This document shows positions 28,501-36,141 of a stretch of 64,000 nt of DNA, one piece after another. Origin of the DNA: Nitrosomonas oligotropha (GTDB taxonomy: Bacteria > Pseudomonadota > Gammaproteobacteria > Burkholderiales > Nitrosomonadaceae); contig NZ_FNOE01000010.1 of NCBI RefSeq assembly GCF_900106555.1, positions 1-64,000 of the forward strand, given 5' to 3'. Below the pieces are notes generated by a model that saw only the letters and a program-made list of their open reading frames with translations, was not told the DNA's origin and did no database searches. Position numbers and translations under genes: made by a program. Every line of letters begins with the position of its first letter. The first letter of the stretch is position 1.

Positions 28501-28712
28501 GTGGTCAGCGGATAAGTCACCTGGTCTTCGACCACCTGCGGTGCCTGTCCGGGATATTCCGTGTAAATGATGACCTGTGCATCCGATAAATCTGGTATTG
28601 CGTCGATAGGCGTCTTCAATACTGCATACACGCCCCAAGCTACCACAAAGAAGGTTCCAAGTAGTACCAGGAAGACATTCCGCACCGACCATTCGATTAT
28701 ATTGCCAACCAT
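25566..28712 (-). CDS. cusA: Copper/silver RND efflux pump CusA
   Basis: Inner-membrane proton-driven RND pump, 1048 residues from ATG 28712. Twelve membrane segments in two repeats with large periplasmic loops. HME-RND features of the monovalent Cu/Ag branch are seen: opening MVGNIIEWSVRN, PDLSDAQVIIYTEYPG, TM4 AIAEMTDAAIVMVENAHKHL, NDMLATGIRTPVGIKVFG (the loop holding a copper-site methionine in CusA) and GYYATWSGQFEYMERA. The start lies just after the cusB stop; upstream in-frame sequence to 28814 overlaps cusB and is not conserved. Works with cusB and cusC. Confidence 0.94.
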   Translation of the reverse strand: MVGNIIEWSVRNVFLVLLGTFFVVAWGVYAVLKTPIDAIPDLSDAQVIIYTEYPGQAPQVVEDQVTYPLTTAMLSVPKSKVVRGVSNFGVSFVYVIFEDGTDIYWARSRVLEYLSFAASRLPENVRPSLGPDATGVGWVYQYVLVAKNRALDELRAIQDWFLRYQLTATHGVSEVASVGGFVKNYQVTVDPRRLQAYGISLKTISDVIASSNRDVGGRVIELTETEYMVRGKGYLRGISDLENLVVKAHEGMPVLLRHVARVELVPDERRGITELNGEGEVVSGIAVARHGENALNVTHNLEKKIDEIASGLPEGVSIQPVYNRSELIHRAIATLNEVFVEQVIIVALVCVVFLMHVRSALVAIIMLPIGVLIAFIAMFHLGINSNIMSLAGIALAIAEMTDAAIVMVENAHKHLARLAPDESRTEAVIAACKEVGPPLFFSLLIITVSFLPVFVLEAQEGRMFHPLAYTKTFAMAGAALLSITLVPALILLLLRGRIPREQDNPLGRIMIQLYRPVMAKVLQWKKVIVLAAVVIVGVTVYPTLRLGTEFMPTLNEGTLLYMPVTLPGISVTKAGEILQTQNKIIKSFPEVASVLGKAGRANTATDPAPLEMTETIINLKPESEWRPGMSVDKLIAELDQALQMPGVSNAWTMPIKNRNDMLATGIRTPVGIKVFGKDLGEIEKLAKQIEAAVKTVPGTSSAYAERTTGGYYLDVEPDRLELARYGLAVGDLLSVISAALGGEMVTTTVEGRERFGVTVRYPRELRSDPQAIATQVLVPTMGATMIPLGQLARISLVKGPPSIRTENALLSAYIFVDIRDRDIGSYVAAGQKAVREQVQFPPGYYATWSGQFEYMERATEKLKVVVPITLLMVFLLVYLNFNRLTETLIVMLSVPFSLVGGIWLMYWLDYNMSIAAAIGFIGLVGIAAESGMVMLEFLDQALKDVTAKREAAGSKVTVEDLYEAVVQGAVYRIRPVMMTIAGSVVGLLPVMFSSGTGSEVIRRISAPMVGGMVSATILTLIVFPAVYALVKEISIRHSLKTEKMRDLS

Positions 28713-28713
28713 C

Positions 28714-30306
28714 TTAGTGTCCTCCGTGAGTGGTGGTGCCAAGGCTGAGATCTGCTGGCTGAATGTGCACGATGATATATTCACCGGCTGATTCCTCGGC
28801 GATTTCGAATGCAACCTTTTGCCCGGGCTTTAATGAACGAAGTAGCGCTGGATCAGAAACGCGAAAATCCATTATCATTGCAGGCCATTGAAGACTAGCA
28901 ATTGGGCCATGCGCAAGTGTGACAGTTGCATGCGCAAAATCCATGGCATTGATGGTTCCTTCGCCACGATGAGTTTTTGACGGCGATGCCTTAACAAACG
29001 AGCCAGTCTCAGTTTCTTTTTTCTCGTCCGGTAGCTGGTGGCCTCCATGACCAAAACCACTCAGAACCGCCTTGAGATTACTTTCTGCATCAATCAGGAA
29101 ATTAGCTTTAACCACAACGGTTTCTCCAGCATTAATTCCCCCCAGCACCTCAGCATAACCGTCGGCATGCATGCCCAGCTTTACTGTACGCGGTTCAAAT
29201 CGGCCTGCGCCGAGATCCACCAATACCACCCGGCGGGTGCCAGTATCCAGTACGGCTGAATTGGGTATTGCCAGTACTTTGTCTTTACTGTGGGATGAAG
29301 CAAATTCCACACGTGCGTACATGGCAGGCTTCAACAGGCCATCGGGATTGGGAAGTACAACACGTACGATGGCAGTACGCGTCTCCGGAGTTACCGTGGG
29401 ATAGATGAAAGCGATTTCACCGTTGAATACTTTGTTTGGATAAGCTTCCACTCTGATTGTGGCCACCTGACCTTGATGCACCATTCCAAGATCCTGTTCA
29501 AATACGTCAGCTAGCATCCACACGCTGGATAAATCCGCAATCTGATAAAGCACCTCTCCAGGCATAAAGCGCTGCCCCATGACAGCCTTCTTTTCCAGTA
29601 CCACACCGTCAGCTTTAGAGCGTAGTGTCATATACTGCCGCACCTCGCCGGTTTGCTGCAGGCGTTGTAACTCGGTTTCCGCAATATCCCAATTGCGCAG
29701 TTTCTGCAATGCGCTGGCAACCAATCGCTGCATAGAGGCCCGCACATCGGAATCGCTATCAGCGGTGGATTGCAACCCCCTTAGCGCGATCAAGTATTCT
29801 TGTTGTGCTGTAATCAAATCAGGACTGTATACATCCATTAACGCATCGCCTTTTTTCACTGCCTGACCCGTAGTGTTTACATAGAGCCGCTGAATCCAAC
29901 CCTCAAATTTGGTCACTAATGTGTATAATTTTCTTTCATCTGCCTGTATCGTTGCTACGGCCCTGATAGTGCGAGTCAGTTCACGTAATGTTGCGGTTTC
30001 AGTAAGCACCCCTAGCATTTGAATCTTTTCGGTACTTATTTTTATGATAGTTTGATCCGAAGGAGATTCTTCTCCCTCATAAACCGGCAAATAATCCATT
30101 CCCATTGGATCTTTTTTGGGTACCGGGGAAGTATCTGGCAAACCCATTGGATTGCGATAATATAAAATCTTTTTCTCAGTACTGGCTGTTTCAAATATCG
30201 CAGTACCAGAAGATGATTGTGATTGCGTAGTACCCCACCAATAACTTGCAAACAAAGCAGTTGTAATCGCAACTCCAACCATAATTAGTTTAACGACGGA
30301 TTTCAT
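28714..30306 (-). CDS. cusB: Periplasmic adaptor CusB with fused CusF-like domain
   Basis: Membrane-fusion protein bridging CusA and CusC, 530 residues from ATG 30306 (GGAG six bases upstream). N-terminal anchor VKLIMVGVAITTALFASYWW, then a metal-binding segment YYRNPMGLPDTSPVPKKDPM, the alpha-hairpin and lipoyl/barrel regions, and a C-terminal extension GEGTINAMDFAHATVTLAHG...LQWPAMIMDF that is a CusF-type copper-binding domain (Trp plus Met ligands). Such CusB-CusF fusions are known in Proteobacteria. A free CusF-like protein is also encoded at 31674. It follows cusC by 24 bp. Confidence 0.93.
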   Translation of the reverse strand: MKSVVKLIMVGVAITTALFASYWWGTTQSQSSSGTAIFETASTEKKILYYRNPMGLPDTSPVPKKDPMGMDYLPVYEGEESPSDQTIIKISTEKIQMLGVLTETATLRELTRTIRAVATIQADERKLYTLVTKFEGWIQRLYVNTTGQAVKKGDALMDVYSPDLITAQQEYLIALRGLQSTADSDSDVRASMQRLVASALQKLRNWDIAETELQRLQQTGEVRQYMTLRSKADGVVLEKKAVMGQRFMPGEVLYQIADLSSVWMLADVFEQDLGMVHQGQVATIRVEAYPNKVFNGEIAFIYPTVTPETRTAIVRVVLPNPDGLLKPAMYARVEFASSHSKDKVLAIPNSAVLDTGTRRVVLVDLGAGRFEPRTVKLGMHADGYAEVLGGINAGETVVVKANFLIDAESNLKAVLSGFGHGGHQLPDEKKETETGSFVKASPSKTHRGEGTINAMDFAHATVTLAHGPIASLQWPAMIMDFRVSDPALLRSLKPGQKVAFEIAEESAGEYIIVHIQPADLSLGTTTHGGH

Positions 30307-30330
30307 AGGAATCTCCATAATCGGTAACAG

Positions 30331-31677
30331 TTAGTGCTGCTTCTTGCCAGCCAGTAAATCAATCTCCGCCACGGCTTTGTTGTAATTCGCCATCGCGGTG
30401 ATGAGACTGGTCTCGAAATCAAATACTGTCATTTGATTATCCAACAAGGTCAGAAAATCAACCCGGTTTACCTGGTAAGCAGCCAATGCGGATTCAACCG
30501 TCAATTTCGCTTGTGGAAGAATGGCAGTCTGATAGAGCTTGACCGATTTCAGGCTTTGCTCAGCGATGGCAATTTGCTGACGCAATCTTGCCGTAACTTC
30601 ATTACTTTGTGCTTGATACAGACTGACTGTTTGATCACGCATTGCCTGTGACTCCATGATGCGAGGCTCAATTTTATTGCCGCGCCATACGGGCAGATTA
30701 ACCGCCACAGTCATACTGACCATGTCATCGCGTCTCGTACCGTCCATCATGTTATCTCGCTGGCCATAAGAAAGTCGCACATCGAAATCCGGATAATAGG
30801 CCCTGCGCGCTAAATCAATGGATTTCTCATTACGTGCAATCAGGCTTTGCAATGCTAGCAATTGTGGGCGTTGCGCTATCGCTTCTTGTTGAAATGTTTC
30901 CAGATTAAGGGGCACTTCTTGAATTTGTAGTGGCACCGGAATCGGAATTTCACCTTTCGTGTTGCGCCCTAAGGTGCGAATCAGTTCCGCTTCCAACACA
31001 GGCTGTTCGCGTGCCAATATTAATAATCTGTCCAGCATTCTTGATACTTGTGTTTGTGCTTTCAGCACGTCCGCCTGACTGCCTTGTCCAACTTGGTAGC
31101 GTTCCTCAGCAATGCGTAGAAAACGTTCGAGTGTTTGTTTATTTTTTTCAACCAATTTGATCGTTTCCAGCGTAAGCCCGAGATCAAAGTAAGCTATTTT
31201 AAGATCGTGCACAACGCGATTAACCGTTTCATGATAGCCCTGCTCAATGGCGTCGGCATCCTTGGCGGCAACATCCTTGCGTAAGCCGCGCTTTCCCGGA
31301 AAAGGCAAACGCTGGGATAGACCGATCATTTTCATGGTCATATCCTCGCGGTTGAACGGTGAAGATGCCAGCGGCGCATTGATCACACCAGCCTCAAGCA
31401 TGGGATCATCCAAAGCTTCCGCTGGCGATATTCTCTGCTGAGCGGCTTCACGTTCTTGATACGCAGCCTGAATCTCCGGATTATTTTCCAGTGCTTCTGC
31501 AATCAAACTCGGGAGCAGCGTCACGTTGTGGGAGTGGGATGCTGCTAAGGTTTTCTGCGGAATAGACTGTGCAAAAATTGCTGTGCCAGCCTTGTTTAAA
31601 CTATCTTCCTTCCCCTGAACATTTGCCGGAAGTGCGGTAACAGCAAGCACTAACGCAACAATTCTGCCGGGAATCAC
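30331..31677 (-). CDS. cusC: Outer-membrane efflux protein CusC (TolC family)
   Basis: 448 residues with a signal peptide (about 1-22) and the duplicated outer-membrane efflux domain: LIAEALENNPEIQAAYQERE, MIGLSQRLPFPGKRGLR, RYQVGQGSQADVLKAQTQ, and in the second half VSMTVAVNLPVWRGNK and AAYQVNRVDFLTLLDNQM. It forms the outer-membrane channel of the CusABC pump. The lipobox cysteine seen in E. coli CusC is absent, as in other CzcC/CusC relatives. Its start overlaps the end of the cusF-like gene by four bases. Confidence 0.92.
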   Translation of the reverse strand: MIPGRIVALVLAVTALPANVQGKEDSLNKAGTAIFAQSIPQKTLAASHSHNVTLLPSLIAEALENNPEIQAAYQEREAAQQRISPAEALDDPMLEAGVINAPLASSPFNREDMTMKMIGLSQRLPFPGKRGLRKDVAAKDADAIEQGYHETVNRVVHDLKIAYFDLGLTLETIKLVEKNKQTLERFLRIAEERYQVGQGSQADVLKAQTQVSRMLDRLLILAREQPVLEAELIRTLGRNTKGEIPIPVPLQIQEVPLNLETFQQEAIAQRPQLLALQSLIARNEKSIDLARRAYYPDFDVRLSYGQRDNMMDGTRRDDMVSMTVAVNLPVWRGNKIEPRIMESQAMRDQTVSLYQAQSNEVTARLRQQIAIAEQSLKSVKLYQTAILPQAKLTVESALAAYQVNRVDFLTLLDNQMTVFDFETSLITAMANYNKAVAEIDLLAGKKQH

Positions 31678-32096
31678 TGCGAACTCCTAATGGAACTTTG
31701 CTTACTCAATTTTACGATGACGTGATCAGAAGTTTCTTTTTGAAGTAAGAATTCAACGATATCACCTTCTTTAATTTTGTTAATCAATGAACGTTCTTTC
31801 AGGCGAAAGGACATAGCCATTCTTGGCCAATTTAGTGCAGCGATCGGGTCGTGATTTATTTTTATTGTGGCGTTGGATTGATCGACCTGCAGCACCACAC
31901 CCCTTGCAGAAATGAGATTGGAAGAAACAGGTGATTCTTTATTGGATATTTGTTCCGAGCTGTTGTGTGTGTGATCAGTAGCGTCGGATGCTAAATTAAT
32001 TGGACTTGATTGCGTGATCCGATCTGCAAGTGACAGAGCAGACATACAGGCAAGGATTAACGACAGTAGTAATTTAAAAGAAAATGAAAGAAACAT
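31674..32096 (-). CDS. cusF: Periplasmic copper chaperone CusF-like protein
   Basis: 140 residues: N-terminal signal sequence ending near ALSLA, a Ser/His-rich linker, and a CusF domain with GVVLQVDQSNATIKINHDPI followed by ALNWPRMAMSFRLKE, in which the tryptophan and the two methionines match the Cu(I)/Ag(I) site of CusF. It presumably carries copper in the periplasm to CusB. It precedes cusC with a four-base overlap. About 155 bp separate it from the czcI-like gene upstream; that gap contains no obvious regulator gene. Confidence 0.9.
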   Translation of the reverse strand: MFLSFSFKLLLSLILACMSALSLADRITQSSPINLASDATDHTHNSSEQISNKESPVSSNLISARGVVLQVDQSNATIKINHDPIAALNWPRMAMSFRLKERSLINKIKEGDIVEFLLQKETSDHVIVKLSKQSSIRSSQ

Positions 32097-32251
32097 ACTA
32101 ACCTCCTAGCTTGTTGTATCACCAAAATTATCAATATAGTGATAGTCAACTAATGGTAATAGCTTTCGACATGGAAAAGTCTTGCGTAGCAATTACTTTG
32201 ACGCAGGATTAATCCGAATTGAGATTTCTTGCCAGAATTACAGGCGGATTT

Positions 32252-32635
32252 TTAAAGGGAGTTAGCTAGCGGAGGATGTTGCGGCTGTTCGGGTACAAAT
32301 GAAATAAAACTTGGACTCAATGAAGCAATAGCGGAAGTGCCGTTAGTTTGCATAACAGCAGTGTAGCCAGACAGGATCGGCGTATTACTGTATGCGTTAC
32401 AAGAAGAAGTATCATCGCACGGCAGACTTGCTAACAAATGATCGGTTGTATTATCTGCTGTTTGCTTATGACAAGCATCATGATGATGGTTGTCGATCAT
32501 TGCCGTTGATTTGCCATAATCACTATTGAAACTTTTTTCCTGTACACAAACTGATAAAACAGCCGCTACTACGGCTTGCAATGGCAGCCATAGCATGAAA
32601 AAAACCAATAGCCATCTACATATAGATAATTTCAT
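32252..32635 (-). CDS. CzcI-like secreted small protein
   Basis: 127 residues with a signal peptide (LVFFMLWLPLQAVVA) and scattered His and Cys: IDNHHHDACHKQ, LPCDDTSSCNAY, and a C-terminal FVPEQPQHPPLANSL. Small His/Cys proteins with a Pro-rich end of this kind (CzcI, DUF2946-like) commonly begin heavy-metal RND operons and are thought to act in metal sensing or regulation. Position at the front of the cus operon fits. Family assignment is by resemblance of layout and ends, not by a clear domain. Confidence 0.6.
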   Translation of the reverse strand: MKLSICRWLLVFFMLWLPLQAVVAAVLSVCVQEKSFNSDYGKSTAMIDNHHHDACHKQTADNTTDHLLASLPCDDTSSCNAYSNTPILSGYTAVMQTNGTSAIASLSPSFISFVPEQPQHPPLANSL

Positions 32636-32701
32636 CTTTCTATTATAAGCAGCTTCTAAGATTTTTGCTCAAAAAATAGATTCTATTTCATAGAGCAAAT
32701 G

Positions 32702-33058
32702 TTATTTAATCTCCACAGTCATTTTGCGATGGGAATCGGCCATATCCAGATTTGCTTTTGCAGCTTGCTCATAAGCACGGATTAAGCCCTGGCACATTGA
32801 TTCCATATCTAGACCTTGTCTCCCGTAGTATTGGCTTTCTGCTTGATATTGTTTTAACATTTTTTGATGCTCATCCACTTTTGCTTGCATTTCTTTTGCA
32901 GTATCTTCATAGTGTTTAGCAAGTGCATTATGGTCAGTAGGAGTTTTTGCATTCTGAATAGCCCGAGTCATATCCATTGGGTGTGGATTCATTTGTGCAC
33001 AGGAAGCTAATAAACTTAATAAACCAACAGCAATTAAGATTAAGATTTTGTTTTTCAC
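32702..33058 (-). CDS. Small coiled-coil lipoprotein, paralogue C
   Basis: 118-residue lipoprotein (lipobox LASCA) and the first gene of the copper block. The mature part reads CAQMNPHPMDMTRAIQNAKT, then HYEDTAKEMQAKVDEHQKML and DMESMCQGLIRAYEQA; it shares its N-terminal half with paralogue B and its C-terminal half (YYGRQGLDMESMC) with paralogue A. GGAG precedes ATG 33058 by about eight bases on the minus strand. Function unknown; all three copies lie next to copper genes. Confidence 0.75.
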   Translation of the reverse strand: MKNKILILIAVGLLSLLASCAQMNPHPMDMTRAIQNAKTPTDHNALAKHYEDTAKEMQAKVDEHQKMLKQYQAESQYYGRQGLDMESMCQGLIRAYEQAAKANLDMADSHRKMTVEIK

Positions 33059-33483
33059 AATATTTCTCCATAATAAAAATTAATATAGCCCAATAAAACC
33101 ATAATACTACTATAGTTATAGATCTTTGCACGACAAAAAATAAGACAAAGTTGATGAATGATCTAATTTAGGTGGATTCAAGGATGAAGTGGAATTTTAT
33201 TATGAGCTTTTCAGATTTTGATGTCGCCCGCCGCACGCGTAAAGATCTCATATCGTAATACCTAATTTATAACCTCGAGCTTTAGTTATTTTCTCTGCTT
33301 TCCATACTCCCATTATTTTCGTTCTGAAGGATTCTCTGTATATTCATAACGATCAATTCTTTTATCAGTTCGCAGGATCGCCTTTAATTAAGGCATAAGT
33401 GTTTTTAACATTACCTGTGCCTAACATAAGCTTGTTATTCGCAGCCTTTTCCACGGAATTTGTGGATAACGCATAGAACTGAA
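33059..33483. other. Boundary between copper cargo and trb operon, no complete gene
   Basis: 425 bp separating the minus-strand copper block from the minus-strand transglycosylase gene. On the minus strand a frame without a convincing start runs from about 33480 to a stop at 33365 and ends LMLGTGNVKNTYALIKGD-PAN; it could be the tail of a lost trb gene (trbM position) but I cannot name it. No repeat or att-like sequence was found. Confidence 0.35.
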
Positions 33484-33942
33484 TTAATCCAGATAAGCGT
33501 CAGGTATTTTATTGATTTCCTTGATAAAGCGATTTTCTAGCCAGTCAGCCCATTTAGCAGCTTTGGCAATCAGATCAGCTCGATACCTTGCATTATGTTT
33601 TGGAGTACGCGAATGATAATTAGCCGCTCTTGTCCAGATGTCGCCTTTATCATTTTTGATATGTAGCCGCACACGCCATGCGGCCAGATCAAAGGCATAA
33701 CAACCCGGATTTGCTACATGATCAGGCGTGATGCCATATTTGGATAAATCCTGAAGATAAGCCGTATTAAATTGCATCGAGCCAACATCATGCGTGCCGT
33801 TACTGTTACGCACCCATTGCCCCGGTTTACCACTTTCTTTTTCGGCTATCGCCAGTAAGATATTGGCGGGTATTTCATACTTGATGGCAGCAGTGATGGA
33901 ACACACTACCCTTTCTTGCACATCCGGCGGCAAATCCATCAT
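33484..33942 (-). CDS. TrbN/VirB1-like lytic transglycosylase
   Basis: 152-residue protein with the transglycosylase SLT fold signature: AIAEKESGKPGQWVRNSNG (catalytic Glu in the first motif), HDVGSMQFNTAYL and RAANYHSRTPKHNARY. Such enzymes open the peptidoglycan for the mating channel; in RP4 this role belongs to TrbN, encoded after trbL as here. No signal peptide is apparent at ATG 33942 or the following ATG 33939. Twenty-eight bases separate it from trbL. Confidence 0.82.
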   Translation of the reverse strand: MMDLPPDVQERVVCSITAAIKYEIPANILLAIAEKESGKPGQWVRNSNGTHDVGSMQFNTAYLQDLSKYGITPDHVANPGCYAFDLAAWRVRLHIKNDKGDIWTRAANYHSRTPKHNARYRADLIAKAAKWADWLENRFIKEINKIPDAYLD

Positions 33943-33970
33943 CGAGCGAATCGCTTAAATACCTTATCCA

Positions 33971-35059
33971 TCATTTACCCTCTCCTCGCGAAATATTGTT
34001 AATACCCGCAGATTCCTGGGCCTGGCCTTTTTCAATGGCACTCCGCAAAGCATCCGTTCCTGCACTTCTTGCTGCCGTCAGCCGACCGGCTGCCAACGTG
34101 CCACCATAAGACGCAACAGCTGCGGCGGCACCTGCCGCTGCCATAAAACCACCGGCGCCATAACTACCAATTCCGACAGTCGAGCCTATGCTACTACCCG
34201 TTATAATGCCAGCCAGCAACAGCGGCAATCTAGAAATCAACACAAAGAATGCAATCGTAAAAATAAGCATAACCGCCAGTTCTTCATAATTCAGAACATT
34301 TTTACCCATTTTGGCGTAGAAACTGGATAACAGGTCACTACCAATACCAACAATCAGGAGCATTACAAATAGCTGAATACCAACACCCAGAACTGTTTTA
34401 AAGTAGTTTATGGCGATGTCGGATGTCCAACGAGCGCCACCAAAGCCTAAAAAGAAGATACCAGCATACAACAGTACCCAGGAGGAAATTAGCAAGAGCA
34501 GCATGTTTACTGCAATAACAGCGATTACGATCAAGATGATTAAAGATATGATGATTGCAATCAAACTGTCTATTGGTTGCATCAATGTTAGGTTACTTGT
34601 CGCCTGATTCCAGATTAAAACACCTGTATTCATAATACTGGAATAACCTGTGTTGCCAGGTAAGCCTGCCGCGCTATTACCTAATTGCTGCATCGAAGCT
34701 ATAATGGTACCCGCAATATTGTGGCCTGATACGGCATTAGTCAGCAGCCAGAAGTAAAACCCTGTAAAAATTATAAAACGAGTGAACTCAGCAAAGAAAT
34801 CTCCTATGTCGGCTTTGCGTAACAGCATCATGCCAAATGTCCAGACCATTGAAATCAGCACCAACGTCCAGAACAAACGCTCAGCAGCAGACTGTATGAT
34901 GTTTTGCCAGGATTTTACTTTTCCAGCAAACATACTGGTCACCTGGTCCAGCACACTCAGATTAGTCGCTGGATCAATATAGGCCAGTTCAGCAAATGCC
35001 CCTCCAGAAAGAAACAATAGAAAAAACAAGGTTATGAAAACAAATTGTATTTTATTCAT
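33971..35059 (-). CDS. trbL: Mating-channel membrane protein TrbL (VirB6 type)
   Basis: 362 residues from ATG 35059: a signal-like N-terminus, a periplasmic stretch TSMFAGKVKSWQNIIQSAAE typical of TrbL, then about six membrane segments (including the long hydrophobic run near residues 170-215), and a Gly/Ala-rich C-terminal region. TrbL is the polytopic inner-membrane component of P-type type IV secretion. ATG 35059 has GGAA upstream; a longer frame starts at 35089. It follows the trbK-like gene. Confidence 0.9.
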   Translation of the reverse strand: MNKIQFVFITLFFLLFLSGGAFAELAYIDPATNLSVLDQVTSMFAGKVKSWQNIIQSAAERLFWTLVLISMVWTFGMMLLRKADIGDFFAEFTRFIIFTGFYFWLLTNAVSGHNIAGTIIASMQQLGNSAAGLPGNTGYSSIMNTGVLIWNQATSNLTLMQPIDSLIAIIISLIILIVIAVIAVNMLLLLISSWVLLYAGIFFLGFGGARWTSDIAINYFKTVLGVGIQLFVMLLIVGIGSDLLSSFYAKMGKNVLNYEELAVMLIFTIAFFVLISRLPLLLAGIITGSSIGSTVGIGSYGAGGFMAAAGAAAAVASYGGTLAAGRLTAARSAGTDALRSAIEKGQAQESAGINNISRGEGK

Positions 35060-35114
35060 CTTATTTATTCCATTAATTGTCTTTCGCATGAGAATCGCTT
35101 AAGCTCACATTCAG

Positions 35115-35303
35115 TTATTTTGTTGCCTTCCTAGCATTATCAGGATCAGATGCATCCCAGACTATCCCAGGTGGCATTTCACTTAATTCTTTCTTAGGCT
35201 CCTTCAATTCAATCTTGCCATCGCCATCCTTATAACACCCTGACAACAGTAACAAAGACAATAAACAGATAACAGCAATATTCAAATCGCTCTTTTTCAT
35301 CAT
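35115..35303 (-). CDS. TrbK-like small lipoprotein (entry exclusion candidate)
   Basis: 62 residues: signal with lipobox LLSGCYKDG, then a short charged mature part ending DNARKATK. Between trbJ and trbL, RP4 encodes TrbK, a small lipoprotein that blocks re-entry of the same plasmid; size, lipobox and position agree. Sequence identity to RP4 TrbK is not evident to me, so the name is positional. Confidence 0.65.
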   Translation of the reverse strand: MMKKSDLNIAVICLLSLLLLSGCYKDGDGKIELKEPKKELSEMPPGIVWDASDPDNARKATK

Positions 35304-35322
35304 TTTTCCTCAGATTAGTGTT

Positions 35323-36129
35323 TTAAAAAGCATCCCTGACAGACCAGTTTCTACCAACTGGCAATATTTCAGGACTCAGTCGCTTGGTTGCCGCCTCACG
35401 CGCAGCCTGCTGCATGGCCTTTTGGTCTACCTCGGCCTGACTTAGCGTATTGGCGGCATTATGCTGAGCAATCAGCATTTGACGCATTTGCAGCAACTGG
35501 TTTGCCTGGTACGCGGCCAGCTGGTTGGCATATTGCAGCGCTTCCATTTGTCCCTGAGCCGACTCGGTTCTTTGTTGTAAGACTTGCAGGTGAGCAGCAT
35601 CCACTGGAATCTGATTCTGATGTTCGCTTAAACCCCGCAAGAGGGAATCATTGGCGTTTTTTTGTGCGTCAGTGCTGGTATTTTGTCCATCCTGTAACAG
35701 TTTCCAGGCGGAATCGTTGCATTTTTCCTGCAAATTAAAGCAAGGCGAGCCTCGATAGTATTCAACATTGCGAAACCGCTGCATATAACCATCCAGCCCA
35801 CCATACTGCTGCTCATAATAGCGTATGGTATTGGTCAGATAGAGCAACCGGTTCATCGTATATTGCGCTTGCGCCCATACATAGGCAGGCGGAGCCAGCG
35901 TATTGCGGATCATGTTTTCATATTGCTGCAATTGCGTTTGATACTGCTCGATCTGCTTCAGCGTTTGCGCTACATTCTCAATGGCAGTCGTTGTGGTTTG
36001 TTTGATATTTGCCATATCAATGACCGCAAGACCGCCTGCTTTGATATCCGATGAATAACCGACATTACCCAGAATAAGCAGGATTGCTATCAACCGGGAG
36101 ACTATATTTTTACTGTTTGTCATGTTCAA
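35323..36129 (-). CDS. trbJ: Conjugal transfer protein TrbJ (VirB5 type)
   Basis: 268 residues with signal peptide (to about IKAGG) and long amphipathic helices: TAIENVAQTLKQIEQYQTQL, MIRNTLAPPAYVWAQAQ, YYEQQYGGLDGYMQRF, a Cys pair PCFNLQEKC, and QLLQMRQMLIAQHNA. This is the layout of TrbJ/VirB5, a periplasmic minor pilus component. It lies between trbI (12 bp) and the trbK-like gene (19 bp). Confidence 0.92.
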   Translation of the reverse strand: MNMTNSKNIVSRLIAILLILGNVGYSSDIKAGGLAVIDMANIKQTTTTAIENVAQTLKQIEQYQTQLQQYENMIRNTLAPPAYVWAQAQYTMNRLLYLTNTIRYYEQQYGGLDGYMQRFRNVEYYRGSPCFNLQEKCNDSAWKLLQDGQNTSTDAQKNANDSLLRGLSEHQNQIPVDAAHLQVLQQRTESAQGQMEALQYANQLAAYQANQLLQMRQMLIAQHNAANTLSQAEVDQKAMQQAAREAATKRLSPEILPVGRNWSVRDAF

Positions 36130-36141
36130 ACACTCCTTGCA

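Noticed and set aside
33365..33483. IncP-type oriT or nic site near GATCCTGC on the minus strand
   Set aside because: A short match only, lying in a coding-like frame with no inverted repeats or relaxosome genes nearby.
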